A stretch of DNA of 64,000 bases from Mesorhizobium sp. Z1-4. GTDB taxonomy: Bacteria; Pseudomonadota; Alphaproteobacteria; Rhizobiales; Rhizobiaceae. The notes beneath the pieces are model-generated. The model saw only the letters and a list, made by a program, of their open reading frames with translations, had not been told where the DNA came from and made no database searches. This document shows, piece after piece, positions 39,484-46,561 of this stretch. The DNA lies in the NCBI RefSeq assembly GCF_004000235.1, contig NZ_RCIO01000003.1:124373-188372 (forward strand), written 5' to 3'. Position 1 is the stretch's first letter; each line of letters starts with the position of its first letter. The position numbers and the translations under genes were made by a program.

Positions 39484-42093
39484 TCACACCCCCTTCACAA
39501 ACCCGTCCAGCACCTTTTTCTGGCCGGCCTTGTCGAAGTCTATGGTGAGCTTGTTGCCGTCGATGGCAGCGATGTTGCCATTACCGAATTTCTGGTGGAA
39601 CACTCGGTCGCCGACAGTGAAGGCCGACGGCGTGTCGGAGACGGATTTCGCGACCAGCTCGCCTTCGATGGTGCGGCTTTTCACCGAGCCGCGCCCGGCG
39701 CCATAGCCTGAATCCACCTCACCATAGCCTATGCGCTCCACCGCGTGGCCGGAGCGCGAGCCCCAGTTGCGGTCCGTCGCTTCGGTACGGTTTTGCTGCG
39801 CGCGCTGCCAACCCGGCGTGGCGTAAGTGTTGGAGAAGGTTGACGGCTGCTCGTCGAAGCGCGATGCGCCATACGGGTTGCGGCGGCCGAAGCTGCCGCC
39901 TCCCTGCGAGGCGTAGCCGCCATAGGAGGCGCTTTCGTCTGCCACCTCGACATGCTTTTCCGGCAGCTCGTCCATGAAACGGGAAGGGATGGTCGACTGC
40001 CAAAGGCCGTGAATGCGGCGGTTTGAGGCGAACCAGATGTGCAGATTGCGCTTGGCGCGGGTGAGCCCGACATAGGCGAGGCGACGTTCCTCCTCGAGGC
40101 CAGAGCGGCCGCCTTCGTCCAGCGCGCGCTGATGCGGGAACAGCCCTTCCTCCCAGCCGGGCAGGAAAACGGTGCCAAACTCCAGCCCCTTGGCGGAATG
40201 CAGCGTCATGATGGAGATGGCGTCCATCTCCTCGTTCTGCTCCGCGTCCATGACCAGCGCGACATGCTCCAGGAAGCCGCGCAGCGACTCATACTCCTCC
40301 ATTGAGCGGATGAGCTCCTTGAGGTTGTCGAGCCGGCCGGGCGCTTCCGGACTGCGGTCGTTCTTCCACATGTCGGTGTAGCCGCTCTCTTCGAGAATGA
40401 TCTCTGCGAGCTCAGTGTGCGGTGTGGTGTCAAGCAGGCCCTGCCAGCGGGCGAAATTTGCTGCAACTTCGCGTAGCGCAGCGCGGGGCTTCGGTTTGAG
40501 TTCGTCGCTTTCGGCGAGACGCGCGGCGGCCTCCAGCATCGGCACGCCCAGGGCGCGCGAGGCATCATGCACCTGGCGGATGGTCGCTTCGCCTAGTCCG
40601 CGCTTCGGCGTGTTCACGATACGCTCGAAGGCAAGGTCGTCGGCGCCCTGCGCGACCACGCGGAAATAGGCCATCGCATCGCGAATCTCCATGCGCTCGT
40701 AGAAGCGCGGGCCACCGATGACGCGGTAGTTCAGCCCAAGGGTGACAAAGCGGTCTTCGAATTCGCGCATCTGGAAGGACGCGCGCACGAGGATGGCCAT
40801 GTCGTTGAGGTTTTCGCCGCGGCGCTGCGCAGCCTCGATCTCCTCGCCGACCGCGCGGGCTTCCTCTTCGGAATCCCACGAGGCATGCACCTTGACCAGC
40901 GCGTCGTCGGGGTCGGCAGCGTCGGTGAACAGCGTCTTGCCGAGCCGGCCTTCATTGTGAGCGATGAGGTGCGAAGCCGCACCGAGAATATGTGCCGTGG
41001 AGCGGTAGTTGCGTTCCAGCCTGATGACGGTGGCGCCCGGAAAGTCCTTTTCGAAGCGCAGGATGTTGTCCACCTCGGCACCGCGCCAGCCATAGATCGA
41101 CTGGTCGTCATCGCCGACGCAGCAAATATTTATTTGCTGCTTTTTGTTTTCGCTCACGCTGTCGCCGCTTCGCGGCTCGCTCCGCGAGGGCGCGCCATCG
41201 GGCGCGACGGCCGCTTGGCCTTGCGGACCTGCGGTCCGAAGTGCGCTCCCCGTTGAGCTTGGCCGCTGAGCGATCAGCCGCAGCCACAGATACTGGGCGG
41301 TGTTGGTGTCCTGATACTCGTCGACGAGGATGTATTTGAACCGGCGATGGTAGTCGGCGAGCACGTCATGGTGTTCGCGAAAGATGCGGATCGGATGCAG
41401 CAGAAGGTCGCCGAAATCGACCGCGTTCAGTGTCGCCAGCCGGTCCTGATAGGCCTGGTAGAGCTCGCGGCCCCGGCCGTTCATGGACGCGCGGGCGTCG
41501 CCTTCGGGAATATCCTTCGGCCCGTAGCCGCGGTTCTTCCAGCCATCGACGATTTGCGCGAACTGGCGCGCCGGCCAGCGCTTGTCGTCCAGTCCCTCGG
41601 CCTGGATGATCTGCTTCATCAGGCGGATCTGGTCGTCGGTGTCGAGGATGGTGAAGCCGGATTTGAGGCCGGCAAGCTCGGCATGGCGGCGCAATATCTT
41701 GACGCCGATCGAGTGGAAGGTGCCGAGCCAGGGCATGCCTTCGACCTGCTCGCCGACGAGAACGCCGATGCGCGCCTTCATCTCGCGCGCGGCCTTGTTG
41801 GTAAAGGTGACGGCGAGGATCTGCGAGGGCCATGCACGGCCGGTCGCCAGAATGTGTGCGATGCGGGTGGTGAGTACGCGGGTCTTGCCGGTGCCCGCGC
41901 CTGCCAGCACCAGAACCGGGCCCTCGGTCGTCTCCACCGCCTGCCGCTGCTCGGGGTTCAGCCCTTCGAGATAGGACGGTGTGGCGGGCCTTTGTCTTGC
42001 GGCCATCGCGCGCGCGGCAATGCCGCCGCCGGGCGCGGGCGCTGAGCCTTCCCGGTCCAGGGGGAAAGGCGACTGATCGTAATCGCTGGACAT
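39484..42093 (-). CDS. uvrD: UvrD/PcrA-family DNA helicase with in-frame palindromic insert
   Basis: An 869-residue superfamily 1 helicase for nucleotide-excision and mismatch repair. Walker A LAGAGTGKTRV at about 63-73, motif II VDEYQDTN at about 257-264, motif III VGDDDQSIYGWRGA, motif IV RLERNYRST, motif V/VI AKGLEF and YVGLTRAKRNL, and a glycine/serine-rich C-terminal extension ending in a Tudor-like RNA-polymerase-binding fold (VGDRVFHQKFGNGNI). Residues of about 277-320, between motifs II and III, are a low-complexity insert encoded by tandem hairpins (see the repeat entry); the flanking motifs are intact. The ATG at 42093 gives the family N-terminus; the longer frame to 42144 is not used. 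Confidence 0.95.
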   Translation of the reverse strand: MSSDYDQSPFPLDREGSAPAPGGGIAARAMAARQRPATPSYLEGLNPEQRQAVETTEGPVLVLAGAGTGKTRVLTTRIAHILATGRAWPSQILAVTFTNKAAREMKARIGVLVGEQVEGMPWLGTFHSIGVKILRRHAELAGLKSGFTILDTDDQIRLMKQIIQAEGLDDKRWPARQFAQIVDGWKNRGYGPKDIPEGDARASMNGRGRELYQAYQDRLATLNAVDFGDLLLHPIRIFREHHDVLADYHRRFKYILVDEYQDTNTAQYLWLRLIAQRPSSTGSALRTAGPQGQAAVAPDGAPSRSEPRSGDSVSENKKQQINICCVGDDDQSIYGWRGAEVDNILRFEKDFPGATVIRLERNYRSTAHILGAASHLIAHNEGRLGKTLFTDAADPDDALVKVHASWDSEEEARAVGEEIEAAQRRGENLNDMAILVRASFQMREFEDRFVTLGLNYRVIGGPRFYERMEIRDAMAYFRVVAQGADDLAFERIVNTPKRGLGEATIRQVHDASRALGVPMLEAAARLAESDELKPKPRAALREVAANFARWQGLLDTTPHTELAEIILEESGYTDMWKNDRSPEAPGRLDNLKELIRSMEEYESLRGFLEHVALVMDAEQNEEMDAISIMTLHSAKGLEFGTVFLPGWEEGLFPHQRALDEGGRSGLEEERRLAYVGLTRAKRNLHIWFASNRRIHGLWQSTIPSRFMDELPEKHVEVADESASYGGYASQGGGSFGRRNPYGASRFDEQPSTFSNTYATPGWQRAQQNRTEATDRNWGSRSGHAVERIGYGEVDSGYGAGRGSVKSRTIEGELVAKSVSDTPSAFTVGDRVFHQKFGNGNIAAIDGNKLTIDFDKAGQKKVLDGFVKGV
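41119..41140. repeat. Perfect AT-rich inverted repeat at the edge of the uvrD insert
   Basis: Arms GCAGCAAATA (41119-41128) and TATTTGCTGC (41131-41140) enclose TT and are followed on the plus strand by a T-rich run. It lies at the junction between the insert and the conserved INICCVGDDDQ region of uvrD. Confidence 0.75.
41141..41265. repeat. In-frame multi-hairpin (palindromic) element inside uvrD
   Basis: Five small stem-loops lie end to end: 41164-41176 (GCCGC/GCGGC), 41176-41188 (CTCGC/GCGAG), 41191-41206 (CGCGCC/GGCGCG), 41209-41220 (GGCC/GGCC) and 41224-41238 (CGGACC/GGTCCG). The block is a multiple of three without stops, adding about 44 residues (Ser, Gly, Ala, Pro, Arg rich) to the helicase. 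Its build recalls the palindromic mosaic repeats scattered in rhizobial genomes, but identity with a named family was not tested. Confidence 0.75.
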
Positions 42094-42183
42094 TGCCCTG
42101 AATGTAGCGATTCGGCTCCGAAAAACCAGCAGCGGGGCCGGCAAGATGTCAGGAGTGCGCAGGAATAACGTCCGGCTTCTTGA

Positions 42184-42229
42184 ATATAGTTTGATAGCAA
42201 ACTATATGGTATGACATCAAACTATATGG
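42184..42229. promoter_or_regulatory. Operator upstream of the nitroreductase-marR operon
   Basis: ATATAGTTTG (42184-42193) and CAAACTATAT (42198-42207) form a perfect 10-bp inverted repeat with a four-base spacer. CAAACTATATGG is repeated in direct orientation at 42198-42209 and 42218-42229, exactly 20 bases apart (two helical turns). The start codon is 10 bases downstream. Probable binding site for the MarR protein encoded at the end of the operon. Confidence 0.8.
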
Positions 42230-42239
42230 AGTCTGAACG

Positions 42240-43388
42240 ATGACCAACAGACGGAAATTCCTGGCGCTTGTCGGCGGCGGAGCTGTGCTGGCAGCCGGCG
42301 GCGCCGGTTCATGGGCAATGACGCGCGACCCGGCGCAGGCGCGATTGCCCTGGGAGCAGGCGGGTGAGACGGAAGACGATCCGCGTCGCAAGGCGCTTTC
42401 CTACGCTATTCTGGCGCCCAACCCGCACAACCGGCAGCCCTGGCTCGCGGATCTTTCGGTGCCGGACGAGATCACGCTTTATTGCCAGCAGGATAGGCGC
42501 CTGCCGCACACCGACCCTTATGACCGGCAGATCACGGTGGGGCTCGGCTGCTTTCTCGAACTGTTCTCGCAGGCCGCTGCGCAGGATGGCTGGCGCGCGG
42601 ACATCGAATTTTTCCCCGAAGGCGAACCGCAGCCCCGGCTCGACGGACGGCCGGTCGCCCGCGTTCGGTTTGCCGCACAAAGCAATGCGCAGCCTGATCC
42701 GCTTTTCGGTCATGTTCTTCAGCGCCGCTCAAACAAGGAGGCGTTTGACAGCTCCCGTGCCGTCGACACCGGCTTGCTCGGCGAAATCGCAAGCGCTGCG
42801 CGAACCAGCCGTATCGCATTCACGAACGAACGAGCGGAAGTTGAGGCTCTCCGGGCGAAAGCCTGGGCGGCGATGGACGTCGAGCTCCGCACCTATCGCA
42901 CCGCCAAGGAGAGCGTCGATCTGCTGCGGATCGGCAAGGCAGAAATCGAGGCCAATCCCGACGGTATCGATCTGGCCGGCCCGCTGATGGAGGCATTGTC
43001 GGTCACAGGTCTGCTTGACCGAGAAGCGATGCTTGACGTGAATTCAACCGTGTTCCGGCAGCAGGCGGAGGCGCTGAAACCGTCCTTCGACACTGCGATG
43101 GCGTTCATGTGGCTGGCGACGCCCGGCAACAGCCGCGCGGATCAGATCCGCGCGGGCCGCGACTATGTTCGGCTCAATCTCGCGGCAACCGGGCTCGGCG
43201 TCGACATGCATCCGATGAGCCAGGCGCTGCAGGAATATCCCGAAATGCAGCCGCATTTCGATGGCATGCGCGCAGCAACGGGGATGGCGCCCGGCGAGAC
43301 GCTGCAAATGTTCGTCCGGCTCGGCTATGGTCCGAGACTCGCGGCCAGTCCGCGGTGGCCGTACGAGACCAGGATCAGGACCGCATGA
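42240..43388 (+). CDS. Exported nitroreductase (Acg-like, twin-arginine signal)
   Basis: A 382-residue FMN-type nitroreductase. Twin-arginine signal at the N-terminus (NRRKFLALVGGGAVLAAGG), so probably exported folded with its cofactor. The SYAILAPNPHNRQPW segment is the FMN-binding start of this family, and two nitroreductase half-domains follow; VLQRRSNKEAF and LGVDMHPMSQALQEYPEM are also typical of the Acg-type group. Reaction is likely reduction of a nitro or quinone compound, substrate unknown. Its last four bases overlap the MarR gene, and the operator lies just upstream. Confidence 0.82.
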   Translation: MTNRRKFLALVGGGAVLAAGGAGSWAMTRDPAQARLPWEQAGETEDDPRRKALSYAILAPNPHNRQPWLADLSVPDEITLYCQQDRRLPHTDPYDRQITVGLGCFLELFSQAAAQDGWRADIEFFPEGEPQPRLDGRPVARVRFAAQSNAQPDPLFGHVLQRRSNKEAFDSSRAVDTGLLGEIASAARTSRIAFTNERAEVEALRAKAWAAMDVELRTYRTAKESVDLLRIGKAEIEANPDGIDLAGPLMEALSVTGLLDREAMLDVNSTVFRQQAEALKPSFDTAMAFMWLATPGNSRADQIRAGRDYVRLNLAATGLGVDMHPMSQALQEYPEMQPHFDGMRAATGMAPGETLQMFVRLGYGPRLAASPRWPYETRIRTA

Positions 43389-43840
43389 GCGAAGACAATG
43401 GCAGGCAGGGCGAGCTGATGTTCGGTTTCTTCAACGAAATCGGCATCATCGCCCAGCTTTCCGGCAACGCCTTCGAAAAGGTGATGACCGGCGGCATGAC
43501 ACTGTCGCAGTTTTCGGTACTGAACCATCTGGCGCGGCTCGGCGGCGACCGCACGCCGCTTCAGATCGCGCGCGCCATGCAGGTGACCAAGGGCACAATG
43601 ACCAATACGCTCGGCCATCTCGAGCGCGCAGGGCATATTTTCGTGCGTCCCGACGAGCGGGACGGTCGCTCGAAACGCGTGGACATCACGCCGTTAGGTC
43701 TCGCAGCCCGCAATACGGCTATTGCCGCGCTGATGCCGGAGCTCGGCTGGCTGGCCGAGCGGATTTCGCTTGAGGATATGGCGGCGGCGATGCCGCTTCT
43801 GGAGCAGGTGCGCAAGATCCTCGACGAGCGGCGGAACTGA
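43385..43840 (+). CDS. MarR-family transcriptional regulator
   Basis: A 151-residue winged-helix regulator. Central MTLSQFSVLNHLARLGGDRTP then LQIARAMQVTKGTMTNTLGHL (recognition helix) and the wing PDERDGRSKRVDITPLG; this DGR/K wing is the MarR signature. Coupled to the nitroreductase gene by an ATGA overlap. It probably represses the operon through the palindrome at 42184-42229, releasing on binding a phenolic, quinone or oxidant signal; this is inferred from layout. Confidence 0.92.
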   Translation: MSEDNGRQGELMFGFFNEIGIIAQLSGNAFEKVMTGGMTLSQFSVLNHLARLGGDRTPLQIARAMQVTKGTMTNTLGHLERAGHIFVRPDERDGRSKRVDITPLGLAARNTAIAALMPELGWLAERISLEDMAAAMPLLEQVRKILDERRN

Positions 43841-43849
43841 CACCGGCCT

Positions 43850-44263
43850 TCAGTGTTCGCCGGCGCACTGATCGTGATCGGCAAGCGCACTCAGCACATG
43901 GCATTCGCCAATCGTATCTCCATGACAGGCCGAGATACGGGCGAGTTCTTTTTCCAGCTTGCGAAGTCGCGCGATGCGCTCTCTCACGTTTTTCAGATGC
44001 GATTTGGCGATACGGTCGGCATCCGCGCACGGACGCTCGGGATGCGCGCCGAGTTCGATCAATTCGCGGATGGCTTCAATGCCCAGGCCAAGATCGCGGG
44101 CGTGGCGAATAAAGGCGAGGCGTTCGAGATCGGCACCGCCATAACGGCGCTGATTGCCCTCCGTGCGACCGGGCTCATCGATCAGGCCGGCCAGCTCATA
44201 CCAGCGGATGGTGGGAACCTTGACCCCGGTGCGGCGCGAAAGCTGGCCTATCGTGAGCATCAC
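43850..44263 (-). CDS. MerR-family heavy-metal-responsive regulator (CadR/ZntR/PbrR-like)
   Basis: A 137-residue MerR protein. DNA-binding domain TIGQLSRRTGVKVPTIRWYE at the N-terminus, a dimerisation coiled coil at about 80-112, and a C-terminal metal loop. Cys79, Cys113 and Cys121 match the metal-binding cysteines of Cd/Pb/Zn sensors, and His114, His122, Cys133 and His137 add a histidine/cysteine-rich tail. Two Met codons begin the gene. It is divergent from a CDF cation exporter, and the spacer has the classic MerR promoter with a 19-base gap. Which metal is sensed cannot be read from sequence. Confidence 0.9.
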   Translation of the reverse strand: MMLTIGQLSRRTGVKVPTIRWYELAGLIDEPGRTEGNQRRYGGADLERLAFIRHARDLGLGIEAIRELIELGAHPERPCADADRIAKSHLKNVRERIARLRKLEKELARISACHGDTIGECHVLSALADHDQCAGEH

Positions 44264-44270
44264 GAAAAAA

Positions 44271-44328
44271 CCTCTTGAACCTCTAGTCGCTAGAGGAATT
44301 AGAGTGCCCGCAGTTTGAATTCAAGAGG
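44271..44328 (+). promoter_or_regulatory. MerR-type distorted promoter of the cation exporter gene
   Basis: -35 box TTGAAC (44275-44280) and -10 box TAGAGT (44300-44305) are separated by 19 bases, the hallmark of MerR-activated promoters. Between them lies the dyad CCTCTAG (44280-44286), TCG, CTAGAGG (44290-44296). An outer perfect inverted repeat pairs CCTCTTGAA (44271-44279) with TTCAAGAGG (44320-44328). Confidence 0.88.
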
Positions 44329-44335
44329 CAGAGCA

Positions 44336-44980
44336 ATGAGCGCATCCTGCGGACATGACCACCATTTCGACGGCGTGTCGGACGACTACAAGCGGCGGCT
44401 GTGGGCGGTGATCGCCATCAACGCGGCGATGTTCGGCGTCGAGATGACGGCGGGCCAGCTATCCGGCTCGCAGGCGCTGAAGGCCGACGCGCTGGACTTC
44501 TTTGCCGATGCTGCAACCTATTTCATTTCGCTGATGGTGATCGGCCAGGCTGTGCGGGTGCGCACCACCGCTGCCTTCGCCAAAGGGCTCAGCCTGTTCG
44601 GCATGGGGCTGTGGGTAGCGGGCAGCACGCTGTACCAGGTGCTGGTGCTCGGCGTGCCCGAACATCAGGTGATGGGCGTGGTCGGCTTCCTGGCATTGAT
44701 TGCCAACGTCGCCAGCGTGCTCATCCTGGTGCGCTACAAGGACGGCGACGCCAATGTGCGCTCGGTCTGGCTGTGTTCGCGCAACGACGCCATCGGCAAT
44801 GTGGCGGTGATGATCGCGGCCGCCGGCGTGTGGTTCACCGCGACTGCCTGGCCGGATCTGATCGTGGCCGGCGTGATGTCGGGTCTGTTCCTTTCATCCT
44901 CCGTGCAGATATTGCGGCAGTCCATGCGCGAATGGCGGCAAGGCGGTGAAGCGCATGATCACGGGCATCAGCACGGGTGA
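44336..44980 (+). CDS. Cation diffusion facilitator (CDF) metal exporter
   Basis: A 214-residue exporter with six membrane segments, driving divalent metal efflux against protons. Metal-site aspartates are visible in the second segment (KADALDFFADAATYF) and in the fifth (SRNDAIGNVAVMI). His-rich termini (CGHDHHFDG at the start, EAHDHGHQHG at the end) probably gather metal. The large cytoplasmic C-terminal domain of many CDFs is absent, making this a short form. ATG at 44336 follows AGAGG; the frame from 44315 is not used. Under control of the divergent MerR protein. Confidence 0.87.
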   Translation: MSASCGHDHHFDGVSDDYKRRLWAVIAINAAMFGVEMTAGQLSGSQALKADALDFFADAATYFISLMVIGQAVRVRTTAAFAKGLSLFGMGLWVAGSTLYQVLVLGVPEHQVMGVVGFLALIANVASVLILVRYKDGDANVRSVWLCSRNDAIGNVAVMIAAAGVWFTATAWPDLIVAGVMSGLFLSSSVQILRQSMREWRQGGEAHDHGHQHG

Positions 44981-45067
44981 GGCGATCACGCCGCTTTGAC
45001 TGGACCGACCGACGCGGCTCGCTGACAAATTGCCGACAGGGCAGGGCTGCCGCTCGGAGGAAATCGC

Positions 45068-45952
45068 ATGCAGGGCATAAAGCAACCGTCGATCACGCAG
45101 GCGATGGTCGATGCCTATGACGAATACACGCATCTGACGCTCGACCGCAGGGGCTTCATGGAGAAGCTGACGAAACTTGCCGGCTCGGGCGCTGCCGCCG
45201 CTGCCATCATGCCGTTACTTGCGGCCAATCAGGCACAGGCGGCAATGGTGGAGCCGGGCGATGCGCGGCTTCAAACCGGCGAAGCCAGCTGGTCAGGCGC
45301 TGGTGGCGAAATGCGCGGCTATCTGGCAATGCCGGCCGAGCGCACTGGTCCGTTGCCGGCGGTGATTGTGATCCACGAGAATCGCGGCCTCAATCCGCAT
45401 ATCCGGGATGTCGCGCGCCGCATGGCGCTGGAAGGGTTCGTGGCGCTGGCGCCTGATTTTCTGTCACCGCTCGGCGGAACGCCTGACGATGAAAACAAGA
45501 CGCGAGAGATGATCGGCCAGCTCGACGGCGCGCAGCGCATCGCCAATTTGGTGGCAACGGTTGCGTTTTTGAGCGGGCACGAGGCCGCCAACGGCAATGT
45601 CGGCGCGGTCGGTTTCTGCTGGGGTGGCGGGGCGGTGAACGATCTCGCCGTCAACGCGCCCGATCTTGATGCCGGCGTTGCCTATTACGGACGCCAGGCG
45701 CCGGCCAACGCAGTAAGCAGTATCGAGGCCCCTTTGATGCTTCATTATGCGGGGCTCGACGAGCGCATCAATGCCGGCATCGACGCATATCGCGAGGCAC
45801 TTGCCGCGGCGGGCAAGGAATTCACCATCCATGTCTATGAAGGCGTCAATCACGCCTTCAACAATGACACCTCGGAAGCGCGCTACAACAAAGAGGCAGC
45901 CGACCTGGCCTGGGGCCGGACGGTCGCCTTCTTCAAGGAGAAGCTTGCCTAG
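45068..45952 (+). CDS. Dienelactone hydrolase family protein, exported
   Basis: A 294-residue alpha/beta hydrolase. After an N-terminal stretch with a twin-arginine-like RRGFMEKL followed by a hydrophobic run ending ANQAQAA (cleavage near residue 59), the DLH domain has the catalytic triad Cys184 (GFCWGGG), Asp231 (GLDERI) and His262 (VNHAFNND). The family hydrolyses dienelactones or other small esters; real substrate unknown. GGAGG stands about seven bases before the ATG. The stop overlaps that of the convergent thioesterase gene. Confidence 0.87.
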   Translation: MQGIKQPSITQAMVDAYDEYTHLTLDRRGFMEKLTKLAGSGAAAAAIMPLLAANQAQAAMVEPGDARLQTGEASWSGAGGEMRGYLAMPAERTGPLPAVIVIHENRGLNPHIRDVARRMALEGFVALAPDFLSPLGGTPDDENKTREMIGQLDGAQRIANLVATVAFLSGHEAANGNVGAVGFCWGGGAVNDLAVNAPDLDAGVAYYGRQAPANAVSSIEAPLMLHYAGLDERINAGIDAYREALAAAGKEFTIHVYEGVNHAFNNDTSEARYNKEAADLAWGRTVAFFKEKLA

Positions 45953-46437
45953 GCGCTTCGGCGTTTGATGCCGATAGAGTGGCCGGCGCGTTCGGGCCGC
46001 GGCAGCGATTTATGCGTCCCGTACATCGTTTCCACCCGCTCGAGGATGTCGGGCGGGAAGGGGGCGGCCTTCGGACCCGACATGTCGATATGCAGCGTGA
46101 GGGTTTCGGCCGTTGCCGCCAGCCACCCGTCAATGTGATACAGCTCCTGGAAGATGTGCAGCCGCTTGGCGTCGTAATCGAGCAGATGAAACCTGCCGCA
46201 AACACGATGCTCCAGATGCAGTTCACGCAAATAGCAGATGTGGAACTCGGCAGTGTAAGTGGTGTGTCGCCTCTTCTTCGCGTAATTCGGTCCCATGCCC
46301 AGCAATTCGAATGCGTCGTCAACGGACCGATCGAAGAGCACGCTGTAGTAAGCCATGTTGAGATGGCCGTTATAGTCGATCCAGTCGGGCTGGATGCCCA
46401 TTTCGGAGGTGATAAGGGGGGCGTCAGTCAGATTCAT
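45949..46437 (-). CDS. 4-hydroxybenzoyl-CoA-type thioesterase
   Basis: A 162-residue hot-dog-fold acyl-CoA thioesterase. The PDWIDYNGHLNMAYYSVLFD segment is the conserved active-site helix region (Asp of DYNGH). The group includes thioesterases associated with carnitine/betainyl-CoA metabolism, but no such genes are nearby. The ATG at 46437 matches family length; the frame upstream to 46626 overlaps the next gene on the other strand. Its stop codon and that of the dienelactone hydrolase overlap in the palindrome CCTAGG. Confidence 0.85.
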   Translation of the reverse strand: MNLTDAPLITSEMGIQPDWIDYNGHLNMAYYSVLFDRSVDDAFELLGMGPNYAKKRRHTTYTAEFHICYLRELHLEHRVCGRFHLLDYDAKRLHIFQELYHIDGWLAATAETLTLHIDMSGPKAAPFPPDILERVETMYGTHKSLPRPERAGHSIGIKRRSA

Positions 46438-46561
46438 CGCGCAACGGTTCCTTTGTCCTCGCGCCAAAGATCGCGTTTTGACGGTTGCAAAACAAGCGGC
46501 TACGAAATTCCGTACCAGAGATATTGACGCGGCAGGTTCTGGGCCGCGAGGGAGACGCGCC

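Noticed and set aside
41119-41160. Intrinsic terminator inside uvrD (hairpin followed by a T run on the plus strand)
   Set aside because: It looks like one, but it is inside a minus-strand coding region; on the minus strand the T run becomes an A run ahead of the stem. Treated as part of the palindromic insert.
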